64,000 nucleotides of DNA from Cristatella mucedo (lineage: Eukaryota > Bryozoa > Phylactolaemata > Cristatellidae). Below are positions 1 to 14,023 of the stretch, one piece after another. The stretch covers positions 4,473,001 to 4,537,000 of the forward strand of contig WPIO01000030.1 of NCBI GenBank assembly GCA_009760855.2. The letters run 5' to 3'. Made by a program: the position numbers and the translations under genes. The notes beneath the pieces are model-generated. The model was not told where the DNA came from and made no database searches. It saw only the letters and a list, made by a program, of their open reading frames with translations. How positions within the stretch are numbered: the first letter of the stretch is position 1; every line of letters starts with the position of its first letter.

Positions 1-478
1 AAATGAAAATGAAAATGAAAAACACGATCTCGCCCAAAAAATGAGGCCTTTTGTAAGTGGGATAAGCATTATGCTTACAATAACGTGGGAAGATCCCTGG
101 TCATACAATTTTTTGAATTGAGTTATGATGAATGTGTTCAGATTTCACAAATCAGTACTTTTGATAGATGGCATTTTGAAAATTAGTAATAAGAGGCATG
201 ATTATCCTATGTAAAAATATAACAAAATAATGTCGGTAGTTAAAACCCAAACAAGGTTTTACATTTATTATCGCGATCAGATTGACTTTTTTAAATTTCC
301 ATTTTGGTGAAGAAGAAAAAAGCAGGAACGTGACAAAGTGATCTCGAGTTAAGCTCGAGCCCACCAACGGCACCCGACTTAAAGCACAATGTAGGTCCAA
401 CAGGTAACTATTGCCTTAGTGAACCACTATCGACTTCCCCTTTCTCATTGCTAATCTGTATGTTAGCCTTCCACTTAC

Positions 479-674
479 CGAGTCACTTGTCATCCATTCT
501 TCTATTCTGTCTCGCTGGGCACTGATCATGTCACAACACTTGCGTACCCATTTATTCCGAAGGAGCTGAGCGCACTTGGCACTAGACTTTATGATGTGAT
601 TCTTGAATTGCTCTAAAGTCAGTGGCATGACATTCCTGAGGCCTGCTATGTCAATGAGTCGAACATCACCATAT
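479..674 (-). CDS. Dynein heavy chain exon 9
   Basis: An excellent acceptor (TTTTTGCTTGATTATTTTAG before 674) and an excellent donor (GACTCG|GTAAGT at 479). GA plus A gives Glu, so the joined protein reads [17 protein letters not shown], as expected for the position after the H-P-x-M helix of dynein tails. It continues with [16 protein letters not shown], a [10 protein letters not shown] stretch and [12 protein letters not shown], ending in phase 0. The next exon would be left of the window. Confidence 0.78.
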
Positions 675-3600
675 CTAAAATAATCAAGCAAAAAGTGAGG
701 GCACAAGTGAAGAGGGTAAGGTGGACTAATGGTGACGAGTTCAGCAGTAGTATTTTTTGAGGGATAAAACCTATCAGGAGATGCTTAGGAAGTCTTTTTG
801 GTTATGGCAAGCCATACCTGCCTATTCAGCTATGCATGTAGCAGCTGGAAGTAGTAGTAGCAGATAATAATAGTATAATTAATAATACATTTGTTATAGG
901 GCCCGGAGATAACTCGATCTCTTTCTAGGCGCTTTACATTTGCTGTAAACGTAGCACGATCGATTGGTTAATGATAGCATGCTCAATAAACAGCAAGCTT
1001 AAAATAGTTAGAGGTGACATGCACAAAGTCAGCATGAAAATATGGTTAGTGGCAGTGTGCACAGTGTCAGCAGGCATAGGCACACAAAGGACAAATCTCA
1101 TGGGCTAACAAAATGCTGTGATAAGTAATTTTTAGTTTTTTTTAATGTTATCAAGTTAGGAGATGTCGTAGCGCAAGTCGGGAGTGAGTTCCAGGCTTTG
1201 AGAGCATACGAACTAAAGGCACAGTCCCCACAGAATTTGAGGTTCGTACGATGTATATATAAGTGATTAGATTCCAAAAAGCAAATGGTAGGGTGGTTAG
1301 CCTGGCGGGGGAGTATATCTGATAGGTAGGCTGGAGCAAATGAATGAGGGGACCTAAAAGTGAGTGACAGAACCTTGAAGTCGATGCGTTGCATGGCTTC
1401 ACTAGAAACCAGTGCAGGTCGGCGAGAAGCGTTGTGATGTGGCCACTGTGGTGTTCACGACTGACAAGCCTGGCTGCAGAATTTTTGCACAAACTGTAAG
1501 CACCAGATTGTACAGGTCGGTAGATCAGAAAGCAGTGAGTTACAGAAGTCAAGAGGGGATGTCACAAATGCATTGATCAATTTAAATGTGGTATCCCTGC
1601 CTAAACAAGCCCAAATTTTTAGCAATCTTATGTAAATGAAAGTAAGCAGACGACTGTGGAGCTGATTTGGTCGTCTAATAAAAGGTCACTTTAGAACAGG
1701 ACACCTAGATTTCGTGCAGATTCTACATGATGTATGTTGGCAGAGCCAGTTGTGTGTGCTAACCGTTCCAATTTTTGAACTACACTTGGTTTTCTCCTAA
1801 CTGATAACTTGGTTTTATCATCATTCAATTTAGTGGAACTTTGCTGCCATCCATGTCCGGATGTCATCAATACATGCAGCAAGGGAGTTGAGAGAATTCA
1901 ACGTACTCGAAGGCTGGGAGGAATCAAAGCAAAGGTACAACTGAGCATCATCTACATGCAAGTGAAAGGTTATATTCTGCCGAGTGTTGTGTGCGCCTAC
2001 TATTGTAATTAACACAGCAGCCTCGGCCACTAATGTATGCCTCTCCTGCAGCAGGTGGTTCTGAAATTGACTCGGTGCAGCTGAGGAAATAAAGATTGAG
2101 TCTCGTTGACAGCTCACGCTCGCCTGCTCGTGTCTCTGTGAGACTCCACAAGAACAGCCGCCGCCGGAGACACTGATTCACAACACTATCAATCACATCG
2201 GCTAGAGATAGAGCATAAACCGTTAAAATAATGGGACTAAGTACAGAGCCCTGAGCTACTCCATATTTCAAAGGTTCGTCGGATGATCTGTGTTCATCCA
2301 CATCAATACTCTGGAGTCTCCCGCTTTCATTGCAATGCAGTGCCAGTGATGCGCAGGCAAGGTGAGAGGTGCTCAAGAAGGAATTGGTGGTCAACAGTAT
2401 CAAAAGCTGCCGAAAGATCGAGCAAAACAAGCAAAGAGACTCTATCTAAGTCTGCATTTCTAAGACGGTCGTTATGCACCCGAAGCAATGCAGACTCTGT
2501 GGAGTGATTAGCTTTAAACCAGACTAGGACTTACTAGTGAGGTTTGAAGTTTAAATATATGAGCTCAGCTGGTCTACTACGACCCATTCCAGTGTCATTT
2601 ATAGGACAGATAGAAGAGAGACTGGGTAGAAGTTGCTAATGTTCTCATGGTCTAGTGTAGCTTTCTTGAATTGTGGCCCAACTGCAGCCTTTTTGAAAAG
2701 TGCTGAGACATGACCTGAGGCTAACATATTTATTATGTTAGTTATGCATGGCAGAGGCAGATCGATGCCTATTAAACGCAGGACAGTCGAAATAGGGTCC
2801 AGAGGACTAGCTGTCTTCTTTGATTTTGATGTGAGCTTGCCTGCCTACCTCAGAGGCAGTGGTGATAGTGCCCAAACCAAATGCTGAGCCAGGCAGTCAC
2901 CCTGGCCCTTTCCAAGCCCAATGGGCACATCAGGATGGTCGCAGTGCAGACTAGGTGAGTCAGTATGTGACTTTTAGTTTCAGTTTGCACCCACCAGATG
3001 CTTGAGTTGCGTTAGATGAGCAAGCTCGGTGAGTGAGTAAAGTGTACAGTCGAACTGCAAAACCTGACAACCACTAAACGAGAGGGTGCTGGGAAGCAAC
3101 CACAGGTCAGTATGCACAGGCACGCTTGACTGCCTCAGCATGGCTATCTTAGATTTATACAGTTCATGCAGGATTTATTGCACACACTGGGCTAGGAAGG
3201 GTGTACAGCCAATGGATTTATATACTCAAATCCAGTAGTCGCAGCTGCTACCTCTACTGTCGATTTATCCTTTTTTAAACTAAGCCTTGGTGAAGAGAAT
3301 AATGACTCGGCAAAAGCAATAGGGAGCATGCAAAAGCCGCAATGCAACATACTCGGCCTCGAAGTGGTAAAGGAGCTGCAACATGACTGGGTGTGTGATA
3401 AACAGATCCTGCCTGATGAGTTCCCGGCTGGTCGTCAGTCTACTGTGCCAAGGGTAGGAGTACCGACCAGCGGAGTTTGATGGCTTTGGTGGTGGCCGTA
3501 TGCCCAGTCTCTCCTGCTCATCGGCATCAAGCAAAACATAGTCCAGCATGTTCCTTTTAATTGCTGCTCTGTAGTCCGACTCGGTTTCCTGGGTGAAAAA

Positions 3601-6600
3601 GTAGTGTACTTTATAAGTTGCTTTATTCTTGACTAATTAATGCAATAAATTAATCAACAATAAAATCTAAGACATTTGCATATCGCCCTGAGAGAACTAA
3701 ATCTGTTTCTAAGCAGTTTACATGTGCTGCAAAAGAAGCATGTCAACTGGTTAGTGATGTCTTGCACATTGTCAGCTTGCATATGTACATAAAGGACAAT
3801 GCCTGCAAATGGAGTAAATTTAGTAATGAACAGGCTGGTTTTAGCTTCGTTTTAAATTTTGTCACATCAGGGGATGTCTCAACGTCAGTCGGGAGTGGGT
3901 TTCAGCTTTTAGGAGCATACAAACTTCGGGTTCGGTCTCCAAACGACTTGAATCAGAAGACCAGTTGGTACGACGTACAACATGAAAAAAGGTATTTTGA
4001 GTAAGTAGGCTGAGGAAGAGAATGAATGATCAAACTGAAAGACAGCCCCTTTAATTTGATATGCTGCTTTATGGGAATCCAGTGAAGGTCATTGACGAGT
4101 GGCGTTTTTACGACAGACAAGCATAGCTGCAGAGTTCTGTGCTCCATGTAAACATCTTATTACACAGGCACGACGACCTCCAAGCAGTGAAAACAGAAAT
4201 CTAGACGAGATGTCACAAATGTGTGGGCCTACTTAGCTGTGGTATTCCAAACTGAACAGGCTTGCATTTTTGCAATGGTATGTAGCTGAAAGTATGCAGG
4301 CTGACTGGGTAGCTGATGTGGTCATGTGGTGAATGGTCATTTTGGAACAGGACATGTATTTTGAAGATGCTACAGGAGATTGCTGGCCAAGCCCACTTTT
4401 GCTTTCCAATCTCTGACCAATTCTAGATTTGCCCCTTACTAGTAAGTTGGTTCTATCGTCACTCCCTCTAGTTTCGTCGAAAAGCAACCCCATCGTTTCT
4501 GAGAGTACCGTATTTTTATGAGTATAAGTCGCACCCTAAATTTATGGATAATTTTTTGAAAAAAGATTTTTATTGAAAAATAGCATTACTGAATAAATAG
4601 CTCATTTTGCATTAATATACATTTGCTTAATCCATCACAGTTAGCAAGAAACTCGTCATCAGTATCATGCTAACATCTTCATAGTCTTCTGCAACATTGT
4701 CAATGTCTGAATCGTCACGTTCCTATAGATTGCACCATCTTCAGTTCCATCCAACATGTTTGACAATAATAGCATGGTCAACAAAGTAAAGTTTAGTATA
4801 AAGTATTTAATCCCATATGAACAAGTTGAGCAGTCTAGATAGCTAGGCAAGGAGTGGTTTTTAATTGTGACATGATTTGACTTGCAGTGTATAAGTTGCA
4901 GGTTTATTTTTTCAAAACAAATTTAAAAAGTGTTACTTACTCGTAAAAATATGTTAAGTCCCCATCCGACCGCACATGAGAGTAACATTGCAGGATCAAT
5001 ATCATCTTATTAGCAGTGTACCGACATTAACATCATGTAACTCACCTTTAGGTCTCTCCTTTCTCTTGCTCCGGCCTAACTTTCTGAATTAGTTTCACTT
5101 CAGGCTTTGCATCGTATAACCCCTTCGCTTGGTTTAGATCGTTTACTTGTGCCCCACCTAACTTCAAATGCCTCATGCAAAACGACCTAGGTCGTGGGTA
5201 TAAGTAAAGCATGGGGAGAGAGATTACGTTCTCTTAGGGCGTTATACTCGTGAAATATTAAGATCATTAGAGCATTGTAGGGCTGCGATAGCAAGGAGGT
5301 AAGGTGCTCGCTCTTAACGACCGAGGTCGCGGGTTCGAATCCTTCCATGGGAAATCCTGTATTGCCAACTGCAAGGGCGGTGATAGCCGTTAAGGCTCTT
5401 CTGTTGCTAGAAAAATAAGGCTGTTAAGTCAGCTTATACGATAGTTCTAGGCTTGCTTAAGCAGGATACCTTGCTTTTCATTCGTTGATATTGTGCATGC
5501 TACTACTAACCATACGATCATGCTTTCTTTACAGCATATGTAAAGTGCATAGAAAAAGATTAAGCTCTCTGAGGGTGCTATATGGAGTAGTAGTATTATT
5601 AATATTATTAATTAGTTAACTATTGGTTATTGCTACCCTTGCAGGGAGCTGTAAAGCACCTAAATAGAGATTTAAGTTATCCAAGGTGCTTGTCAAAATT
5701 TGTGTAGCTATTATAATTACTATCTTTATTTTAGACACATCGATTGATCAAATAGGATTGGTAGCACTGCACCAACCTATCTTGCTTTCTCTCCCCTTTG
5801 CTTGGGATACTGTGAGCATTTTGGCTATACTGAAGAGGCTTTGAGTTAACCTTATTTAACTCAACCGGGTGTTTGGGAGGCTAAAACATTGCAGTCGCCA
5901 TCATACAAGACAGAAAGTCATTAGTGGATCGTGATCCGACAATATTGTGTTCCCTACCAATAAGAAATTATACAGCAACCTTTGTAAATCCAATTAAACA
6001 CTCAATCATCTACGAAAAGATTAGTTTTGACACTCTGGGGCACTCTTGAGCCTTGATGATCGAACATGTATTTGAGCCTGACAATTTTAAACATCAACAA
6101 TGAATAATTTGACTGGCAGTTCAGAGGCTTGCGGTTCTATTTACCTTCAAAGACACAAAAATAGTTTTGGTAGCACTAAGATCTATTCTTTTGGGGAATT
6201 CCAGTTTTTACAAGTATAATCTAAATATTTTAGCAGGTTTTCGAGATTCCCATTGGTACAAACATAGCACTGCTTTCAGCAGGTAATCTTTTAAGCGATG
6301 ACATTAACTCTCCAGGGATCTCGCTAGCAGCGGTGTGAGAAATTTTTACTGGACCGTACTCAAATTCATTGAACGGCTGGCTACTCCTTATGCAGACCCG
6401 ACTTCCAGTGGACAGTTGAATAGAGACCAATAGTTCTGCTGGGCCTGTTAAGCTAGCAAAGAATCACAGGGCTGCTCAGCAGAGGAAATAGCGAGCTGTC
6501 ATGCTGCATTGCATGCCAGCCCACTGTGTGCCAGCCTGCTCGGCACATGCCGCTTGCCAGACTCACGATGGCATCGTGGAGGGACTTCCCTCTCTGAGAA

Positions 6601-9600
6601 TATCTCTGCTCATGGTGGAGAGGTAGGAGGCTTTGTCTAAGTGTAGTGTAGTTATTACCCATCCTCATCGATTCCAATATCGACTCTACGCTTGATACAG
6701 TGCGTACATGCATATGTTGGAGCTGTCCGATACGAGGCGCATGCTGAAATGATGGCTTGCACACGCACTCATGTCGATTGCAATGACTTGCTTGACGGCA
6801 TAGAAGGTGGTAATAAATCAAGTTCGAGCATTCACACGTGCTACAGTAACGAGCTTGCATGTAGAGAGACCGATAACACGCTGCGATACTTCCAGGGCTT
6901 TCTGCCGTTAATTCGAAGACTAAATAGTGATACAGCTTTGGAACAGCTCTTTGATGAATAGCACGGTGTAGCAATCGTGCACTAACACTTTATGAGTGAT
7001 CACATAGGCTCTTGTAATCACGAGCGTCAGACACAACAGCATTGCTAAAATTACGCCATAACATGACCAAAGCAGAGCACTAATGACATAAAGATGCAAA
7101 GGTATTAATGTTTTAAGTAAGCTAATGGAAATCGATGGCCATCAAAAAATTTGCACACCGTAAGCTGCTGAGCTCCTTGCACGGCAAAAATAGTCCACTT
7201 AGCTGTAGCTCATCTTATTTTGGTCTAGAAAGTCATTGTAGAAACAAAATGGCTGTGAAACTAATTCATCAAAGTGATTGCCAGTGTAACAGCTGCTGCT
7301 GAAATCCTACCTTAATAAAAGACTTTGTGGCTGCTTTTAACTTTGTACAATAGTCTTTAGGCACACGATTGCATATGTTTTGTATCCATTCTTGCTGCAG
7401 TGGTGACACAGCATTTACATCGATAGCAGAGTTGCACAGACTGTAGTACCTGAGGAACAAACCAGCAAAGCAAACTGCTATAGTCCAGCAGTGGCATATG
7501 TGCTAAATGAGTAAACCACGTCTTACACTCATCCTAACAATATACGGGAGTAAAATGTGTGCACAGCTTTAACAGCACAATGTCAAAGTCGTCGCTCCCT
7601 TGTTTAAGATATTAGCTATGAGATTTTTAATCGGGCAGTAAACCAATTAAGGAGGCATCTTTAAGCATGGCAGGGGCACACCATTGAATGACATGCTGAT
7701 TAAAGAGCAGCCTATCAACATGCCATTCCAGAAAACTCCAGATTACTTGCCAAACTTTGCAGCCATGCTCTGTGATAAACCAGCTAGCCAGTGTAGCCAC
7801 TACCGAAAAAGGTTGCTGCACGCAACAAAAGAACTCAACTAGCTGGTCAAATACAAGTGCTTCTCATGCCCATCATTCACATTAAGAGAAACTTATATGC
7901 ATATATGTAATGCTTGTTGATATTGTGCACGTTGCCACTAACCCTTAAATCGTGCTCCCTTTATGGCAAATATAAATTGCCTGGAAAGAGATTACATTCT
8001 CTGAAGATGCTATACAAATGCATTATTATTATAATAATCAATTTCTTATAATAATATTATATGCAAGATTTCACTATTACTCTCTAGTGTGAGAAGCAAA
8101 ACTATTGTTACAGTGGTGATGGCAGCACAAACAATATTTGCTATAAATGGGTCTGTATAAAACTTAGTGAATAGTTGCTATAAAAATTAGAAGGCCAAAA
8201 CCTCAAGATAGCTGTAAAAGCTATAACAGTTCAGTGTACATAACCTTTTATCTTTAAATGACAGTTAGTATTTCGGTTTTTATTTGAGTGAAAGGGCATA
8301 GCCTGTTTTATAATTTTTTTAATGTTTTAAAATATCTAAAATGTTCTTTAGTCAAGTGAGATGTTGCCTTCTTCAATTACAATCCCCTACCAATCTCATA
8401 CCTCAGCCCCAAACATCGATCTTTAATGTTCCCCGGCTCGTTAGCAAGCCGGAATTGATCCTGAATGTCGCCCGAATCGTTATTTTTTCGTCCTCACCTT
8501 TTCCTTCCTCCCATCCTTAACTTCCTACTCTACTTTGCTGCACAGTTTCTCCTGGGCATCAAGAGGATCGCTTGGGCTCCCGTGCTTAGACATGATCGCC
8601 AAACTGCTTGTAATCACACTGCGCTGCACAGCTCGGAATCATCGGACAAAATAACTGGATCATAGGAGCCGGCAGTAGTGCATGCACTACAGCAGTCATC
8701 TTGCATTTTTTTAAATTAAAAGAAAATGAAAGATTCTCAAGAAATCTGGATGTATTTTAAAGGAAATTAAAAACGCCTATTTTAAAATAAATTAAAAATC
8801 GACATAAATAAATAAATACTATCTGATTTAACAGACTGTTTTGTATAGCGACAGAAGAGCGTTTACGGCTATCACCACCGCTTGCAGTGACAATAAAGGA
8901 TCGCCCACCGCAGGATTCGAACCCACGACCTCAGGGCCGAGGTCGTGAAAAGCAACCGCCTTACCCAGTGAGCCATTACGGCTCATACCACTAATGTCAA
9001 CACACAAGTTAACAGGAGGTACACAATGGCTGCTGAACAATGGCAACACATAGCTCTAAATTTCCTAATGCTGTCTGAGTTGACCTGATGCATGACCAGA
9101 GCTGCTGACATAATATAACTGCAGATCGTGCCAATCAATATTAACCAAGGCCAACTCTAGCTTCTATAAAAACATTGTTGAATCCCAGATGCACAATCCA
9201 AAAATGCTGATGTCGACGTTCAATCATCTCCTTAACCACTCTCAGGTTAGCACCTTAACTAGTGACCCTTGTGATGATCTAGCCGAGAGCTTTTCTAGCT
9301 TCTTTGACAAAAAGATAGACAAGATCAGGGAGTCCATCCCTAGGGTGGCCGAATCCCCTCTGGAATTTCGTGCAGCCCCTTAATGTCTACATTCAAAGAG
9401 GCCACGAGTGAACTGATCCTGAAGTGCATAGCCCAATCAAAGAAGACAACTAGTTCTCCAAACCCTAATTCTCGCTACCCTGCTTCAACGATGCACGGAT
9501 CTACTGCTTCCATGCATAACTAACATCATAAATAAGTCACTAGCCTCAGGTCATGTCCCAGCACCTTTCAAAAAAGGCTGTAGTAAGGCAAATACTCAAG

Positions 9601-12600
9601 AAAGCAACACAAGGCCAAGAGGATCCGAGCAACTTCTGCCCAGTCTCCCTTCTACCATTCCTATCAAAGACGGTGGAACAAGTTGTGGCAGACCACCCGA
9701 ACTAATGCACTGAAACTTCACACCAAACTCGTAAGTTCCAGTCTAGTTTTAGAGCTAATCACTCTACAGTCAGCATTTCTATGGGTGTATAACGACCGTC
9801 TTAGGAATGCTGACTTAAAGTATCTCTGCTTGCTTTGCTTGGTCTTTTGATAACATCGATCGTTAATTCCTTCTCGGGCGCCTCTCGGGCCCCTGGGCAT
9901 TACTGGCACTGCATTGCAATAGTTTAAGTCCCATCTCAAAAGGAAACTCCAGAGTATTGATGTGACCGGAGAGAGATCATCCGGGAAACCACTGAAGTAA
10001 GGTGTACCTCAGGGCTCTGTGCTTGGTTCGGTACTTTTCACAGTTGATACTCTCCTTCTTACCGATGTGAGTGCCAGGCATGATCTAGGCTTTCACTTCT
10101 ATGCAGAAGGCACTAAGCTGTACCTTTACTTTGATTCCTCCCAGCCCTAGAGCACGTCGAATTCTCTCAACTCCCTTGCTGCATGAATTGATGACATCCG
10201 CATAGTGATGGCAGCAAATTTTCTTAAATTAATGATACAATCAACTTACTAGTTATGGGAAAACCAAGTGTCATTCAGAAATTGAAAAACCGTACGCTCA
10301 ACATCGGCTCTGCCAGCTTATTTCCTGTTAAATCTGCACAAAATCTAGGTGTCATGTTCCAAAGTGACCTTTTGCTAAACGACCACATCAGTTCCACGGT
10401 CAAGTCTTCCTACTTTCAGCTACATAACATTGCTAAAATTCGGGCTTGTTTAGACAGGAATAATACATCTAAATTGCTCCATGCATTTGCGAAATGGTGC
10501 TCGACTTCTGTAATTCACTGCTTGCAGGTCTGCCGGCCTGCGCAATCAGGCACCAACAGCTGGTGCAAAACTCTGTAGCTAGGCGTGTCTGTCATGGGCG
10601 TCGCAGTTGCCACACCACACCACTTTCCGCCGACCTGCACTGGCTCCCAGTCAAGCAAGGTGTTTATTTCAAGATTCTGTCACTCCCATTTAGGTCCCTT
10701 CATTCATCTGCTCCAGCCAACCTATCAGATGTTCTTTCTACCATGCTAAACATCGTACGAACCTCAAATCTTTTAGAAACAGTGCCTTTAGTTCGTACGA
10801 TGCCAAAGCCTGGAATTCACTTCTGGCTGGCATCGAGGCATCCCTGACTTAATGACATTTAAAAAGAAGCTAAAAACGCATCTGCATATGCATTTGTTGG
10901 TTTCGCCTGATTCTTTCTCTGTGTGTTTATGCTTGCTGGCACTGTGCATGCTGCCACTGACCATATTTGCATGCTGCCCCTATGCATGTCACCTCTAACC
11001 ATGTTATGTTTGTTGACATTGAGCTTTCTACCATTAACCATTCGATAAAGCTTTCTTTGCAGCAAATAATTAAGTGCCTTGAAAGAGATTAAGTTATCTG
11101 GGACACTATGCATTTGTATTATCATTATTCTTCTTATTATCACTGCATCATAAAATTGGGGCGCAGCCTACAACCTTTTCTGCAGAACTTTACTGCTCTT
11201 GTAGACCATCTTGGGTGTAGAATAGGTTGACAATAACGCCTGTCATCCTCTCCTCCCTCATCATATGCAGGCTATTTCTCTGAACCCATTAACAAACCAG
11301 TCAGACAATCAAGAGGGTAGAGTTGGCCCTGGCTAAATGCTGACCACATGTGTGTGCTGCTGTGCAAAAGTCATTGGGCAATCCTTACACGATATACACA
11401 TGCATACATATGATTGGTTATTTAAAGAGTTAATCCATTCTAAGCAAAAACCAACTGAAAATCAGTGGTCCAAATATCAACTTTTGAATGAATATTGTAG
11501 TACACGGTCGCTATAATGCACTCACACAATTCAATGTCATATCGCTTGCCAATTCTTGTTCAAATACGCTCCGAAGATGCTGGTCACTACAGAAATCCAC
11601 TGGAATGCACGGCAAGTGTACAGGAAATCGGCTGCACGAAGCTCCAATTTTGATTGAATATTTAAATACACTATAGCTCAGTGTACTCACAAAATTTCGT
11701 TCCATTTTGCAGTTGCTCTCGTGCAATTCACTGTAATCGACTGCAGCGCCCCAGGCGGCAGATTTTGGTATTGACCCAGGTCCCTGAGGTCGATAATATT
11801 AACAATTCATTTATATAGCCTCCTACGAGAACCTAATCTTTATCCAGGTGCTTCACATATGCCACAGGGCTCACGACCTCAGCCAGACAGCAGTGGATTG
11901 CACGAGAACTCGTGAGCAAAGTGGCATAGAATTTAGTGGGTACATTGCAGTAACCATGTATAACCATTCTCACTCATAATTCCAATTTTGTTCTGCTAAT
12001 TTCCGGTCGATTTTTCTTTAATTAAGAGTGAATTGCCGTAATTCATTAAACCAATTGCAGGGCATCAGCCTTAACCGTTCGGCGATGTGGGGTGTGTTGA
12101 TCAGGATTTCGCTGCATTTGTTCACTTGAAACTGCAGTTACCGAAATTTTTTCATTTTCTATTTATCCGAGGTCTATCAGAAACCTAACCAAGTTATTTT
12201 ATGCATGTATCTAACATTCTCTGTTTAAGAATGAAAAGGAGATTAGAGAGAGCATGACTAAGGCATACATTCAGAAAGTTTGCAATACATGACCGGCAAG
12301 AGACCAGCTCGAAAGTTAGCTATGGCATATGTGCAAGCTCTCATAGTGTGAAGCAATATCTTTCTGATTCTCAGCACCACCTTGGCAGGTCAGCAGCACA
12401 TGGCGTCGATGGCCTTGAAAGACCATGCGTTGAGAAAAACCAAGGCGCGAACTCCACGGCGAGCACGTCGAGCTCATCGTCGGTGTAGTCTGTCAGCGGC
12501 ATGCTTCTGTCATGTAAGACAGATGCTCCACTCCCGCTAGGACTCGAAGACACCTCTGCAAAGCAAGGACATCTCAGATATGGCTAACAGAACGAGAGGC

Positions 12601-12748
12601 AAAAGCATGGTGTACAAGTCTCATGCGTTTCGTTACACAATAAGGATATGGCACAAGTTAGGCACAGACACTGGGACAAAAAACGGATGTCAGTCAAATG
12701 ACTGCCTTCGGCCACACGCACACTCACGCACGCACACACACGCGCACG

Positions 12749-12779
<31 letters not shown>

Positions 12780-13939
12780 ACGCACGCACTCACACTTACA
12801 CTCACGCTTACACGCACACACACTCACAGAGGTAAGGCAAGTATGCACTACAGCCGGAAGGGAGGGAAGAAGAGCTTCGATCACGAAAAGGTCGACTAAG
12901 CGAGGAGCTATTCAAACAGGCCAACTCGACCAGAGCTAGGCAGTGTCCTCGGCAATCGCACAGTCGCAGACGTACATATACTATGCTCAAGTGCCGCCGC
13001 CTGATGCAAAAGAATACACGGCATAGCTGGCAGCACAGCAATGTAGCCACAAAGCAAGGTGTGTGTGCATACATGCCTAGCTAAACAAATGCTGCCTTAC
13101 AAGCGCCAAGCTGTAGACGTTTGACTAAATGTGAACCTGTGTGCAAACAGCAGGTATAAATGCTTTACAGCTCTCAAACGTAATGCAATATTGACTCTGA
13201 TTCGCATTACATTCGTGCAGTGGCTGCTTTCGCAAGCCGATCGAGTGTTTTTAGCTTTCGCAAGCCGATCGAGTGTTTTTACCTAACCACTTTTCCGTTG
13301 CTGGGCATTTTGTGGTTCCCACTTGCTTGGCTGGTCCTTTCATCACCAAATGTTAGTTGGTGCCGTGTCAATGGAAACAGCCACTCAGGCCAACGAAGAT
13401 AGCCACTTCGAAGCATGGCGACCATGACCAACAATTAGGGAAAAGCAGCCTATAACACCACTACATGACTGGGCTCCGAATCTTGCTCGAAGTACCATGA
13501 TGAGTGCAAACATCACCTGTGTGTCATGTGCTGCTTGTCAGGCACTCAGACATAACCACTATATATATATATACACGTGAACAGGCATGCACCCACATGT
13601 ACAAAATGGGCATACATTTGTGCATGAGGTGTGTGTGTGCCTGTGTGTGTGTGTGTGCTTGTGTGTGTGTGTGTGTGCCTGTGTGTGTGTGTGTGCCTGT
13701 GTGTGTGTGTGCCTGTGTGTGTGTGTGTGTGTGTGCTTGTGTGTGTGTGTGTGCCTGTGTGTGTGTGTGCCTGTGTGTGTGTGTGCCTGTGTGTGTGTGT
13801 GTGCCTCTGTGTGTGTGTGTGCCTGTGTGTGTGTGCCTGTGTGTGTGTGCCTGTGTGTGTGTGCCTGTGTGTGTGTGCCTGTGTGTGTGTGTGTGTGTGC
13901 CTGTGCATGTGTGCCTGTGTGTGTGTGCCTTCGCGTGCG

Positions 13940-14023
<84 letters not shown>

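Noticed and set aside
5281-5352. Possible tRNA gene
   Set aside because: B box is perfect but the cloverleaf does not close, and the sequence continues into a SINE body repeated elsewhere in the window.
6230-6448. Possible exon with acceptor TTTGCTAGCTTAACAG ending in a stop ([16 protein letters not shown])
   Set aside because: Between dynein exons 7 and 8, which already join in phase. It would terminate the protein; at most a cryptic or poison exon.
6453-6974. 173-codon minus-strand open frame rich in Cys and His
   Set aside because: No recognisable zinc-binding pattern, start context or splice sites; the plus strand is open as well. It lies within a dynein intron.
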